From assembly GCF_900095745.1 (NCBI RefSeq), contig NZ_FMIR01000019.1, positions 667,830-731,829 of the forward strand: DNA of 64,000 bases. The letters run 5' to 3'. Of the stretch, positions 9,203-17,908 are shown one piece after another. The first letter of the stretch is position 1, and each line of letters begins with the position of its first letter. Under the pieces are notes generated by a model. It was not told where the DNA came from, made no database searches, and worked only from the letters and a program-made list of their open reading frames with translations. The translations under genes were made by a program, and so were the position numbers. This DNA comes from Microbacterium oxydans. Lineage in GTDB: Bacteria > Actinomycetota > Actinomycetes > Actinomycetales > Microbacteriaceae.

Positions 9203-9214
9203 TTGACCGGTCCA
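9203..9214. promoter_or_regulatory. Probable LacI operator (site 1)
   Basis: TTGACCGGTCCA is almost perfectly symmetric around a central CG, as expected of a LacI-family site. It falls roughly 10-30 nt downstream of the predicted start of the ABC operon transcript. A near-identical copy lies at 9370-9382 beside the regulator gene. Confidence 0.6.
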
Positions 9215-9230
9215 TTTTGTCGTTGCAGTG

Positions 9231-9260
9231 ACTATCTCCTGCCGAGTGTGGGCGTGTCAA
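9231..9260 (-). promoter_or_regulatory. Promoter of the rhamnoside/ABC operon
   Basis: A perfect -35 (TTGACA on the minus strand, 9255-9260) is separated by 18 bp from GATAGT (9231-9236), a four-of-six match to the -10. It directs transcription into the binding-protein gene, with operator site 1 directly downstream. Confidence 0.6.
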
Positions 9261-9328
9261 GAGTCAGGACTATCCGGTTTTGCAACCGTGCGTGCAGCTC
9301 CACCGCCACGGTTCCCGCGCCTGACACG

Positions 9329-9357
9329 TTGACGATGGTCCGGCACTGCCGTACTCT
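9329..9357 (+). promoter_or_regulatory. Promoter of the LacI-type regulator
   Basis: TTGACG (9329-9334) and TACTCT (9352-9357) are spaced by 17 bp and face the LacI gene at 9460. The predicted start lies about 9364, just before operator copy 2, leaving a leader of roughly 95 nt. Confidence 0.55.
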
Positions 9358-9369
9358 GACGTGAACACA

Positions 9370-9382
9370 TTGAACCGGTCCA
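9370..9382. promoter_or_regulatory. Probable LacI operator (site 2)
   Basis: TTGAACCGGTCCA differs from site 1 only by one inserted A. It lies just downstream of the predicted start of the regulator transcript, consistent with autorepression. The two sites are 167 bp apart, a distance that would permit looping. Confidence 0.55.
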
Positions 9383-9459
9383 CATTCAGCGCACGTGTCC
9401 GTGCCCTCTCGTAGCCCGGCGCACGCCACTCGACCTGGCCTCGGCCGGACAGGATCTCG

Positions 9460-10488
9460 ATGCAGTCAGAGCAGGCTCGACCACCGCGCGAACGTCGGGG
9501 TGTGACGGTTCGCGATGTGGCGCGACTGGCCGGGGTGTCGCATGGCACCGTGAGCAACGTGCTCAATCGTCCCGATCGGGTGGCTGTCGATACCCGCGAA
9601 CGAGTCGAGGAGGCGATGCGCCTGCTCGCCTTCGTGCCGAACGGCGCGGCACGAGACCTCGCCGTGGGCAGGTCGCGATCGATCGGCCTGGTGCTGCTCG
9701 ATCTGGAGAACCCCTTCTTCCTCGAGGTGGCGCGCGGGGTGGAAGACACCGCCAGCGAAGCCGGCTACGTCGTGATGCTGTTCAACTCCGCCAACTCCAT
9801 GGAACGGGAGACCCGCGCTCTGGGCGCTCTTGAGGCTCACCGTGTGAGCGGGGTGCTGATGAGCCCCGTCGCTCGAGTGTCCGACAACCTGAGCCGGCTT
9901 CGCGACCAGGGCACGCACATCGTGTTCCTGGATCGCCGCGCTCCCCGCACACAGTCGTGCTCCGTCGCCGTCGACGACCACCATGGCGCCGCCGAGGCAA
10001 TGAGGCACCTCCTCGCTGGCGGCCACACGCGCGTGGCGTTCGCGTGCGGCGCCAGCCACGTCCGCCAGCATCAGTCGCGTCTGAGCGGCATACGCTCGGC
10101 CGCATCCGCAGCCGGCCTGGACCCTGGCGAGATCGCTGTCTACCGCGAGGAGATCTCGGTCGCCGGCGGCGAGCGTGCTGCCGAACGCATCCTCGCTGCC
10201 GGCGACCTCCCGACTGCCGTGGTCTGCGCGAACGACCAGCTGGCCCTCGGAGTGGAGCGGACGATGATGGCGCACGGACTGCGCGTCCCCGAGGACATCG
10301 CGATCGTGGGATACGACAACGTCGACCTCGCCTCGCACGCGAACGTTCCGATCACCAGCGTGAGCCAACCGATGTATGAGATGGGAAAGGCCGCCACGCG
10401 GCTGCTCATCGACGAGATGGAGAACGAGGAGCACGTGCACGAGCAGGTGCTCTACACGCCCACGCTGATCACCCGCGCGAGCTCCTGA
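9460..10488 (+). CDS. LacI-family transcriptional regulator, 342 aa
   Basis: This is a DNA-binding repressor with an N-terminal LacI helix-turn-helix (VTVRDVARLAGVSHGTVSNVLNRP, about residues 15-38), a hinge helix ending NGAARDLAVGRS, and a periplasmic-binding-protein-like sensor domain starting at SIGLVLLDLENPFF. It is divergent from the rhamnoside operon and is its likely local repressor, with sites at 9203-9214 and 9370-9382. The inducer is not known from sequence but would be expected to be rhamnose or a downstream metabolite. Length and motifs are complete. Confidence 0.88.
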   Translation: MQSEQARPPRERRGVTVRDVARLAGVSHGTVSNVLNRPDRVAVDTRERVEEAMRLLAFVPNGAARDLAVGRSRSIGLVLLDLENPFFLEVARGVEDTASEAGYVVMLFNSANSMERETRALGALEAHRVSGVLMSPVARVSDNLSRLRDQGTHIVFLDRRAPRTQSCSVAVDDHHGAAEAMRHLLAGGHTRVAFACGASHVRQHQSRLSGIRSAASAAGLDPGEIAVYREEISVAGGERAAERILAAGDLPTAVVCANDQLALGVERTMMAHGLRVPEDIAIVGYDNVDLASHANVPITSVSQPMYEMGKAATRLLIDEMENEEHVHEQVLYTPTLITRASS

Positions 10489-10526
10489 CCACCGAGTCGG
10501 ACGCGCTTCGACGGGAGACCTGACGG

Positions 10527-11459
10527 TCACCCGGGGCCATCGCTCGCCGCCGCGAGCAACGGCACCACGACGTCGCTGACCGGTGTCGCGATGCCGTAGG
10601 TCCGACCGAGGCGGCGGACGACGCCGTTGCGGATGTCCCACTCGAGCGGTCGACCGGCTTCCCGATCGGTGAGGATCGACGTTCCCATATCGGCGGGGAA
10701 GCTCTGGAAGGTCTGGAGGATCTCGGCCGTCACTTCGTCACCCAACACGGCGCCGTCGGCACGGGCCACCGCCAGGCACTCCCCCAAGTACGACTCGGCC
10801 AGTTCAGCGATGTCGTCGCGGGCGAACATGCCCGCTCGCCGCCCCGCGAGGACCATGAGTCCGGCGACGGCGTTCTGCAGGAGTTTGCGCCAGGCGACAG
10901 TGGCGAAGTCGGTGGTCAGCTCGACCGCACAACGGCTTCCACGAAGGGCTTCGCGCACCCGGTGGGCGCCGGGAGCATCGGGCAGGGTCAGGCGCGCATC
11001 ACTCCTCAGCCACACCGAGCCATCCGCCTGAGCCTGCGCGGGGAACCACACCACCGCGGGTACCACCGGGCTCCCGGGGGTGTGCGGGGCGACGGCCGCC
11101 GTCTGCTCGATGCCGTTCTGTAGAACACAGACCACGGTGTCCGGGCGACACAGAGCCGACAGCCACGGCGCCGCCGCGTCGACCTGCGTCGCCTTCACGG
11201 CCAGGAAGACGACATCGACGGTCGTCACGACGTGCGCAGGGTCGGTCAGCACGGGGCCCGGGACGATCACCGTATCGTCGCTGCGCCGCAGCTCCAGCTG
11301 GTCTCGCGCGGTCCGGCCGCAGAGAATCGGCGTGCGTCCCGCCTCGTGAAGTGCGGCCGCGACGGTGGTCCCGATCGCCCCCGGCCCCACGACGGCAACC
11401 GTCTTCACCCCGGGTGTCGCCGCCCGTTCCCGATCGCTGAGCTGTTCCACGAAAATCAC
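10527..11459 (-). CDS. Ketopantoate reductase-like (PanE/ApbA family) oxidoreductase
   Basis: This 310-aa protein is a member of the PanE/ApbA family of NADPH-dependent 2-oxoacid reductases. The Rossmann motif is VAVVGPGAIGTTVAAAL near the N-terminus. VFLAVKATQVD, the LQNGIEQ loop and WRKLLQNAVAGLM (with the catalytic Lys and the Asn of the family) are present. It could make pantoate, but it stands alone beside two sugar regulators, and many family members act on other 2-keto acids, so physiological panE is not asserted. It is convergent with the LacI gene at 9460 (38-nt gap) and follows the second LacI gene by 72 nt. Confidence 0.75.
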   Translation of the reverse strand: MIFVEQLSDRERAATPGVKTVAVVGPGAIGTTVAAALHEAGRTPILCGRTARDQLELRRSDDTVIVPGPVLTDPAHVVTTVDVVFLAVKATQVDAAAPWLSALCRPDTVVCVLQNGIEQTAAVAPHTPGSPVVPAVVWFPAQAQADGSVWLRSDARLTLPDAPGAHRVREALRGSRCAVELTTDFATVAWRKLLQNAVAGLMVLAGRRAGMFARDDIAELAESYLGECLAVARADGAVLGDEVTAEILQTFQSFPADMGTSILTDREAGRPLEWDIRNGVVRRLGRTYGIATPVSDVVVPLLAAASDGPG

Positions 11460-11531
11460 GCTACTGCACCCCGGTGACGTGGCGGAGCGCGCTCACGACG
11501 GGTCGGGCGAATGCCTCAGCGGCCGCGCCGG

Positions 11532-12491
11532 TCAGCGGGGTGCTGCGGTCGAGGCGCGGACGATCAGCTCGGAGGCGAGGGGTGGGATGTCTCCGAGTTC
11601 CGTACCCGAGATCGTCTTCAGCAGAAGGTCGACCGCCAGGGCACCGCATCGCTCGATGGGCATGCGCACGGTGGTCAGTCCGGGCGTGACCGCACCGGCG
11701 AGATCGATGTCATCGATCCCGACGATGCTGATGTCCGACGGGCAGTGCCTTCCCAGCTCGGACATCCCCGCCTCGATACCGAGCGCGACGAGGTCGTTGT
11801 AGGCGATGACCGCCGTGGCGCCGCTGGCGGCGGCGAGAGCCGCAGCGGCCCGGCCACCCTGGATGGAGGCTGCTTGATGACTGAGACGTGTGAGGCGGGT
11901 GCCGTGGCGCTCACAGGCCGCAGCAATGGTCTCGAATCGGCGGGCGTCGGCCCAGGAACCGCGTGGACCCGAGGCATACGCGATGTGATCGTGCCCGAGC
12001 GCGACGAGGTGTTCGATCGCCTGGGCGGGTCCGTGCTCGGTGTCCATGAGCACGCACGCGATGCCGTCGATCTGGCGGTTCACGACGACGACGGGCACAT
12101 CGCGGACCAGGTCGAGCACGTCGGCGTCGGGCAGTCGCGGAGAGCACAGCAGCATCCCGTCGAGCTTGCGGGCCTGCTCGATCTGCTCATGCTCGCGCCG
12201 ACGGTCTTCGTCGGCGTCGAAGAGCACGATGCGGTGGCGACCGTGCCATGCCTGCCCCTGGATGGCTTTGAGCAGCATGCCGTAGACCGGGTTGGCGACA
12301 TCGGGGACGACGACGCCGAACGTGCGGGTGGCGGTTCCCGCCTGCGTGGTGGCATAGCCCAGCTCGGCTGCGGCTTCGAGCACACGTTCGCGGGTGGTCG
12401 GCGCGAGCCGGTCGGGCTCACCGAATGCGCGGGATGCGGTGGCGATGGAGACGCCGGCGCGCCGTGCCACGTCCGTCAATGTCGCTGCCAC
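11532..12491 (-). CDS. LacI-family transcriptional regulator, 319 aa
   Basis: This is a second LacI-type repressor, with the helix-turn-helix ATLTDVARRAGVSIATASRAF at the very N-terminus, a hinge region, and a sensor domain beginning TFGVVVPDVANPVYG. GTG 12491 is chosen because GGGGGAGG lies five bases upstream and the HTH then starts at residue 3. It is divergent from the mannonate oxidoreductase gene with only 92 nt between the starts, and the palindrome at 12555-12566 lies in that gap, so it probably regulates the hexonate/hexuronate cluster. The effector is not known. Confidence 0.85.
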   Translation of the reverse strand: MAATLTDVARRAGVSIATASRAFGEPDRLAPTTRERVLEAAAELGYATTQAGTATRTFGVVVPDVANPVYGMLLKAIQGQAWHGRHRIVLFDADEDRRREHEQIEQARKLDGMLLCSPRLPDADVLDLVRDVPVVVVNRQIDGIACVLMDTEHGPAQAIEHLVALGHDHIAYASGPRGSWADARRFETIAAACERHGTRLTRLSHQAASIQGGRAAAALAAASGATAVIAYNDLVALGIEAGMSELGRHCPSDISIVGIDDIDLAGAVTPGLTTVRMPIERCGALAVDLLLKTISGTELGDIPPLASELIVRASTAAPR

Positions 12492-12547
12492 ATCGCCTCC
12501 CCCGTTTCTCCGCAATCCTAGATCATCACTCCCGATCATGTAATGAC

Positions 12548-12583
12548 TTGACAAGTTTGTACAAACCATTCACACTGCTTTAC
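12548..12583 (+). promoter_or_regulatory. Promoter and palindromic operator of the hexonate operon; likely leaderless
   Basis: A perfect -35 TTGACA (12548-12553) is followed at 17 bp by CACACT (12571-12576), and the ATG comes only 7 nt later, so the mRNA is probably leaderless. The spacer holds the perfect palindrome GTTTGTACAAAC (12555-12566), placed where a bound regulator would occlude RNA polymerase. Confidence 0.6.
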
Positions 12584-14122
12584 ATGACGATCAACGCCGA
12601 TCTGCGGATCCTGAGCCGGGCCGAATCCACGGCCGCCGTTCCGCTGGTCTCCCCCGCGGGTGCGGGCATCCTTCACCTCGGTCTCGGCAGCTTCCACCGG
12701 GCACACCAGGCCGTCTACACCGCCGCCGCGCTCCAGGCCTCAGGCGGCGACTGGGGCATCATCGGGGTCGCCTCGCGGACACGCTCGATCGTCGACGCCC
12801 TGCACGCCCAGGACTTCCTCTACTCCGTCGCCACCATCGCGCCCGGCAGCACCTCGCTCATGATCCCTGGGGTGCACACCGACGCGTTCGTCGGCGCCGA
12901 GCAGCCCGAGCGCGTCGTCGCGCAGATCGCCGACCCCGGCATCCGCATCGTGACCCTCACGGTCACCGAGAACGGCTACAGCTACTCCCCCGCGACGCAG
13001 CACCTCGACCTCGACGACGAGACCGTGCGAGCCGACCTTCGAGGCGGCGCACCCCGCTCGACGATCGGACAGCTCGCCCGCGGCCTCCAGGCCCGTGCCT
13101 CCGCCGGCGGAGCCCCGATCACGATCCTCAGCTGCGACAACCTGTCGGCCAACGGCGCCCACACCGAGAAGCTCGTCCGCGAGTTCCTGCATGAGCTGCC
13201 CGGCTCCGAGGGTGCGGACGCCCTGGCTTTCCTCGGCCGTGCGGTGTCGTTCCCCTCGAGCATGGTCGACCGGATCGTGCCCGCGACCACCACCGAGATG
13301 CGCACCCGCGTCAGCGCGCTGCTCGGTGTCCGCGACGACATCCCCGTGCCGGCCGAGCCCTTCACGATGTGGGCGATCGAGGACCGCTTCGCCGGGGGAC
13401 GCCCGGCCTGGGAGGCGGGCGGCGCGGTGTTCACGGACGAGGTCGGACGCTACGAGCAGATGAAGGTGCGACTCCTCAACGGCACCCACTCGCTCATCGC
13501 CTACCTCGGCGCTCTCAGCGGTGTCGGCACGATCCCCGAGGCCATCGGGCTCGACGGCATCGAGAGCGCCGCCCGCGCGGTGCTGCGCGACGAGTACGAG
13601 CCGTCGATCGAGGTCCCGTCCGGCGTCGATATCCGCGCCTACGAGAGCGAACTCTTCGAACGGTGGGCCAACAGCGCCCTGGGTCACCGCACGAGCCAGG
13701 TCGGCACCGACGGCTCGGTCAAACTGCGCCAGCGCATCCCCGAGCCCGCACTTCTCGTCCTGCGTGATGGCGGGATGCCGCACCTGATCGCCCTGACCGT
13801 CGCCGGCTACCTGTCGTGCATCGCCCCGCTGCCCGGATTCGACCCCGGTCTGCACGCTGCGGCGATGACCGACGGCGCCCGCGAGCGCCTCGCCGGATTC
13901 GCGGCGACCGCCCGCAACGGCCGCGAGCTCGCGCAGCGCGTGATCGGCGAGCTGCACCTGTTCGGTGCTGAACTCGGATCGCAGGATGGGTTCATCGCCC
14001 GCGTCGGCGAGCTCGTCGACATCATCCAGCGTCGCGGCGTCGGTGCCGCGATCGACGATGCCGTCTCGTCATCCCGGACCACCACATCATCACGCACCAG
14101 CGCAGAGGAGTTGCAGCCATGA
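12584..14122 (+). CDS. uxuB: Mannitol dehydrogenase family; probable fructuronate reductase (D-mannonate oxidoreductase)
   Basis: This 512-aa NAD-dependent polyol dehydrogenase-family protein has the early Rossmann segment GILHLGLGSFHRAHQAVYT, VTENGYSY, SCDNLSANG, and the catalytic-region KVRLLNGTHSLIAYLG typical of UxuB/MtlK enzymes. UxuB interconverts D-fructuronate and D-mannonate. The ATG at 12584 is chosen because the promoter lies directly in front; a longer reading would extend into the promoter. It heads an operon with an MDR dehydrogenase, a transporter, mannonate dehydratase and KDPG aldolase, and the dehydratase makes mannonate oxidoreductase the best reading. Mannitol or altronate specificity cannot be excluded from sequence alone. 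Confidence 0.8.
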   Translation: MTINADLRILSRAESTAAVPLVSPAGAGILHLGLGSFHRAHQAVYTAAALQASGGDWGIIGVASRTRSIVDALHAQDFLYSVATIAPGSTSLMIPGVHTDAFVGAEQPERVVAQIADPGIRIVTLTVTENGYSYSPATQHLDLDDETVRADLRGGAPRSTIGQLARGLQARASAGGAPITILSCDNLSANGAHTEKLVREFLHELPGSEGADALAFLGRAVSFPSSMVDRIVPATTTEMRTRVSALLGVRDDIPVPAEPFTMWAIEDRFAGGRPAWEAGGAVFTDEVGRYEQMKVRLLNGTHSLIAYLGALSGVGTIPEAIGLDGIESAARAVLRDEYEPSIEVPSGVDIRAYESELFERWANSALGHRTSQVGTDGSVKLRQRIPEPALLVLRDGGMPHLIALTVAGYLSCIAPLPGFDPGLHAAAMTDGARERLAGFAATARNGRELAQRVIGELHLFGAELGSQDGFIARVGELVDIIQRRGVGAAIDDAVSSSRTTTSSRTSAEELQP

Positions 14123-15123
14123 AGGCTCTCGCCATCCACGGCAAGGAAGACATCCGCTGGGAAGACCGTGAGGCGCCCACCCCCGGCGACGGAGAGGTCC
14201 GCCTGCGCGTCAACTACGTGGGCATCTGCGGATCCGACCTGCACTACTACTTCCACGGCGCCAACGGCGAGTACACGATCCGTGAGCCCCTGACCCCCGG
14301 TCATGAGCTCTCCGGTGTCGTCGACCTCGACCCGTCGGGCCGTCTGACGCCCGGCACTCCCGTCACGGTGCACCCCGCGCGCTACGGAGCCGAGGTCCCC
14401 GGCCTCGAGGACCACCCGCACCTGCGCCCGGGTGGCGACTACTTCGGCAGCGCCGCGGCGGATCCGCACCGTCAGGGCGGGGCATCCGAGCTGCTGATCG
14501 TCGAAGACCACATGGTCCGCGTGCTCCCGGCATCCCTTCCGCTCGAGCGCGCCGCCCTGGCCGAACCGCTGGCCGTCGCGATCCATGCCGTGAGCCTTGC
14601 CGGAGACATCGCCGGCAAGCGCGCCCTCGTGATCGGCGCCGGACCCATCGGCCTGCTCGTCGTCGCCGCCGCGATCAAGGCCGGCGCCGCGGTCGTGGGC
14701 GCCAGCGATGTGCGCGAAGAGCCCCTCGACCGGGCGAAGTCCCTCGGCGCGACCGAGGTCTCGCTCGTCGGCCGCGACACGATCGAGAACGAGTCGTACG
14801 ACGTGGTCTTCGAGTGCTCCGGGGTCGGAGTCGCGCTCACCCAGGCAGTGCGCGCAGCCCGCCGCACCGCGACGATCGTCCAGGTCGGGATGCTCCCGAA
14901 CGCCGACATCGGAGTGAACCTCGCCCCGATGCTCGCCAAGGAGCTGACCATCCGCGGCGCCTTCCGCTTCTCCACCGAGATCGATGATGCCGTCGCGCTG
15001 CTGGCCGAGTCCGACGCCCTCGATTCCGTCATCTCCCACGTGCTCCCGGCATCCGATGCCGTCCAGGCGTTCGAGCTCGCCCGCGACTCGTCCGCCTCGG
15101 CCAAGGTCCTCCTGGCCCTCTAA
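14119..15123 (+). CDS. Zinc-type MDR dehydrogenase, L-idonate 5-dehydrogenase / L-gulonate 5-dehydrogenase-like
   Basis: This 334-aa medium-chain dehydrogenase overlaps the previous gene by four bases. The catalytic zinc signature is present (GICGSDLHYY, then PGHELSGVV with the His-Glu pair), as is the cofactor motif IGAGPIGLLVVAAA. The sequence resembles L-idonate 5-dehydrogenases (GDYFGSAAADPH corresponds to their FFGSA segment). However, the loop that normally holds four cysteines for structural zinc reads HPARYGAEVPGLEDHPHL and contains none. With UxuB and mannonate dehydratase beside it, a RspB-type L-gulonate to D-fructuronate oxidation is plausible; L-idonate to 5-ketogluconate is the alternative. 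Confidence 0.78.
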   Translation: MKALAIHGKEDIRWEDREAPTPGDGEVRLRVNYVGICGSDLHYYFHGANGEYTIREPLTPGHELSGVVDLDPSGRLTPGTPVTVHPARYGAEVPGLEDHPHLRPGGDYFGSAAADPHRQGGASELLIVEDHMVRVLPASLPLERAALAEPLAVAIHAVSLAGDIAGKRALVIGAGPIGLLVVAAAIKAGAAVVGASDVREEPLDRAKSLGATEVSLVGRDTIENESYDVVFECSGVGVALTQAVRAARRTATIVQVGMLPNADIGVNLAPMLAKELTIRGAFRFSTEIDDAVALLAESDALDSVISHVLPASDAVQAFELARDSSASAKVLLAL

Positions 15124-15195
15124 CGACTCACCCCCACCCGGCGGCTCGCCGCACCGATACACCCACCCTGTTCCTGGTCCGAAGGAGTACCTCCC

Positions 15196-16587
15196 ATGTC
15201 CGAACCGCAGACGACGGCCGCGGCCGCCGATCCCGCCGCGAAGAGGTCTGTACGCGACCTCGTGCGCGCCGCCATCTCCGGATGGCTCGGCACCGCCCTC
15301 GAGTTCATGGACTACCAGCTGTACTCGCTGGCAGCCGCACTCGTCTTCGCCGATCTGTTCTTCTCCTCCGAGAACCCGGCGGTCGCCGTCGTCGCCGCGA
15401 TGGCCACGTACGGCGTCGGCTACGTCGCCCGCCCGGTCGGCGCGTTCTTCTTCGCACGCCTCGGGGACAAGACCGGCCGCACGAAGGTGCTGTTCTACAC
15501 GATCCTCCTGATGGGTCTCGCCACCACCCTCATCGGCTTCCTGCCGACGTACTCGCAGGTGGGCGTGCTCGCACCGATCCTCCTCGTGCTGCTCCGCATC
15601 GCGCAGGGCTTCGGTGCCGGAGCCGAGATCTCGGGTGCCGGTGTCATGCTCGCCGAGTACGCACCGGCCAAGCGCCGCGGCATCATCGCCTCGCTCGTCG
15701 CCCTCGGCACGAACTGCGGCACGCTGCTCGCCTCGGGCATCTGGGCCATCCTCCTCGTCGCCTACAGCGAGGACGAGGTCATCGCCTGGGCCTGGCGCAT
15801 CCCGTTCATCGCGAGCGCGGTCATCATGCTCTTCGCGATCTGGGTGCGCTTCAACCTCAAGGAGACCCCGGTCTTCGAGGAGCGCGATGACGTCGTCGAC
15901 GGCAAGGCCCTCTCCCGCGACGAGGCGATCCAGCTCGCCACCGAGACCAACGACATCCGCACCCTCGAGGCGATGCAGCGCAAGCCCTGGAAGGCGTTCT
16001 CGATCGCTCTCCTGCTGCGCTTCGGCCAGGCCGGCAACTCCGGCATGATCCAGACGTACCTGCTCAGCTACATCACCGTCGTGCTGCTGCTCGACCGCTC
16101 GATCGGCGTCAACGCGGTGATCGTCTCGTCGCTCGTCGCCTTCATCACCGTGCCGCTCTCGGGCTGGCTCGGTGACCGCTTCGGCCGCAAGCGCATGTAC
16201 ATGGTCTGGTCGATCATCGCGCTGATCATCATCGTCCCGACGATGCTCATGATCAGCAGCAAGGACACCGCACAGGTCTTCGTCGGATACGTCGTGCTGC
16301 ACAACCTCGCGGTGATGAGCTTCGCGTCACTCGAGAACCTCACGCTCCCGGAGCTCTTCGGATCGCGCAACCGCTACACGTTCACGGCCATGGCGCGCGA
16401 GATCGCCGCCATCGTCGCGACCGGCGCGGGCCCCGTCATCGCCGCGGCGTGGGTGTCGGCCGTCACCGGCTCGTTCATCCCGATCATCATCATGCTGTTC
16501 ATCTTCACGCTGAGCGCGCTCATCGCCTCGATCTGGATGCCCGAGGTCGCCGGTCGCGACCTCACGGATCCGCGCGACGCGATCTGA
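15196..16587 (+). CDS. MFS transporter, metabolite:H+ symporter (MHS) family, 463 aa
   Basis: This is a polytopic membrane protein with about 12 hydrophobic segments. The MHS hallmarks are GWLGTALEFMDYQLYS before the first span, GYVARPVGAFFFARLGDKTGRTKVL at the loop between spans 2 and 3, and RIAQGFGAGAEISGAGVMLAEYAP. The second half contains SGWLGDRFGRKRMYM. MHS proteins import organic acids by proton symport. Its place between the dehydrogenase and mannonate dehydratase suggests uptake of a sugar acid such as gulonate, idonate or a hexuronate. AAGGAG precedes the ATG. A 12-bp hairpin lies behind the gene. Confidence 0.88.
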   Translation: MSEPQTTAAAADPAAKRSVRDLVRAAISGWLGTALEFMDYQLYSLAAALVFADLFFSSENPAVAVVAAMATYGVGYVARPVGAFFFARLGDKTGRTKVLFYTILLMGLATTLIGFLPTYSQVGVLAPILLVLLRIAQGFGAGAEISGAGVMLAEYAPAKRRGIIASLVALGTNCGTLLASGIWAILLVAYSEDEVIAWAWRIPFIASAVIMLFAIWVRFNLKETPVFEERDDVVDGKALSRDEAIQLATETNDIRTLEAMQRKPWKAFSIALLLRFGQAGNSGMIQTYLLSYITVVLLLDRSIGVNAVIVSSLVAFITVPLSGWLGDRFGRKRMYMVWSIIALIIIVPTMLMISSKDTAQVFVGYVVLHNLAVMSFASLENLTLPELFGSRNRYTFTAMAREIAAIVATGAGPVIAAAWVSAVTGSFIPIIIMLFIFTLSALIASIWMPEVAGRDLTDPRDAI

Positions 16588-16608
16588 CCTCACGGCTGAT
16601 CACGACCA

Positions 16609-16638
16609 GGGGTGCGGGCGCCCGAACGCCCGCACCCC
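16609..16638 (+). terminator. Intercistronic stem-loop behind the MHS transporter
   Basis: GGGGTGCGGGCG pairs perfectly with CGCCCGCACCCC over 12 bp with a 6-nt loop. It lies 21 nt behind the transporter stop and about 43 nt before the mannonate dehydratase start. No T-run follows, so partial termination or mRNA stabilisation is more likely than full termination. Confidence 0.65.
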
Positions 16639-16681
16639 GCACCTCGACCCGCACCTCGCACCGCACCACCAGGAGAACGAC

Positions 16682-17908
16682 ATGACCATCGAGATCGTCG
16701 ACGTCAACATCACCAGCCCCGGACGCAACTTCGTCACGCTCAAGATCACGACCTCCGACGGCATCACCGGGCTCGGCGACGCGACCCTCAATGGGCGCGA
16801 GCTCGCCGTCGCCTCCTACCTCTCCGACCACGTCGCGTCGATGCTCGTCGGCCGCGATGAGGACAGGATCGAAGACACCTGGCAGTACCTCTACCGCGGC
16901 CCGTACTGGCGCCGCGGACCCGTGACCATGGCGGCGATCGCCGCCGTCGACATGGCGCTCTGGGACATCAAGGCCAAGAAGGCCGGGATGCCGCTCTACC
17001 AGCTGCTCGGCGGTGCCAGCCGCGAGGGCGTCCGTGTCTACGCGCACGCCTCCGGCACCGACTACGCCGCCCTCAAGAACGCGATCACCGGCTACGAGGA
17101 GCTCGGCTACACCGCCGTGCGCGTGCAGACCGGCGTGCCCGGCCTCGGCCAGATCTACGGTGTCTCATCGACCGGACCGGGCGTGCGCTACGACTACGAG
17201 CCCGCCAAGCGCTCGGGTGACCGCCCGAGCGAGGAGACGTGGGACACGCGCAACTACCTCAACCACATGCCCGGGATCTTCTCGCAGATCCGCGAGGACT
17301 TCGGCACCGACCTGCGTATCCTGCACGACGGGCACCACCGGATGTCGCCGATCGAGGCCGCGCGCTTCGCGAAGGACATCGAGCCCTACGACCTCTTCTG
17401 GCTCGAGGACTGCACCCCGGGTGAGGACCAGACGGCGCTGCGCCTCGTGCGTCAGCACTCGACCACTCCACTCGCGATCGGCGAGGTCTTCAACTCGGTC
17501 TTCGACTACCAGACGCTCATCACCGAGCGCCTGATCGACTACGTGCGCTCGGCGGTCACCCACACCGGTGGCATCACGGCCATGAAGAAGCTGCTCGACT
17601 TCGCCGCGATCTACGGCATCAAGTCCGGCATCCACGGCCCCACCGACATCTCCCCCGTCGGCATGGCCGCGGCCCTGCACCTCGACCTCGCGATCCACAA
17701 CTTCGGCATCCAGGAGTACATGCCCCACAACGAGCAGACGCTCGAGGTGTTCCAGACCTCCTTCACCTTCGACAAGGGCTTCCTGCACCCCGGCGACAAG
17801 CCCGGACTCGGTGTCGACCTCGACGAGGATGCCGCAGCCGGTCACGAGTACACCAAGGCGTACCTGCCGGTGAACCGTCTGCTCGACGGGACCGTCCATG
17901 ACTGGTGA
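16682..17908 (+). CDS. manD: D-mannonate dehydratase, enolase superfamily (ManD/RspA type), 408 aa
   Basis: This enolase-superfamily dehydratase is expected to convert D-mannonate to 2-keto-3-deoxy-D-gluconate. The key residues can be placed: Arg147 and Tyr159 in RVQTGVPGLGQIY, at the same positions as the catalytic dyad described for the characterised ManD of Novosphingobium; metal ligands Asp216 (HDGHHR), Glu242 (LEDCTP) and Glu268 (IGEVFN), each 26 residues apart as in the family; and HGPTD towards the C-terminus. A GGAG site precedes the ATG. Some ManD-group proteins act on gluconate or have very low activity, so the pathway role is partly inferred from the oxidoreductase and aldolase neighbours. 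Confidence 0.85.
   Translation: MTIEIVDVNITSPGRNFVTLKITTSDGITGLGDATLNGRELAVASYLSDHVASMLVGRDEDRIEDTWQYLYRGPYWRRGPVTMAAIAAVDMALWDIKAKKAGMPLYQLLGGASREGVRVYAHASGTDYAALKNAITGYEELGYTAVRVQTGVPGLGQIYGVSSTGPGVRYDYEPAKRSGDRPSEETWDTRNYLNHMPGIFSQIREDFGTDLRILHDGHHRMSPIEAARFAKDIEPYDLFWLEDCTPGEDQTALRLVRQHSTTPLAIGEVFNSVFDYQTLITERLIDYVRSAVTHTGGITAMKKLLDFAAIYGIKSGIHGPTDISPVGMAAALHLDLAIHNFGIQEYMPHNEQTLEVFQTSFTFDKGFLHPGDKPGLGVDLDEDAAAGHEYTKAYLPVNRLLDGTVHDW

Noticed and set aside
13807..16302. 831-codon open frame on the minus strand across the hexonate operon
   Set aside because: It lies opposite three well-recognised plus-strand genes; the translation is Asp/Arg/Gly/His-rich low-complexity, as expected for antisense of GC-rich codons.
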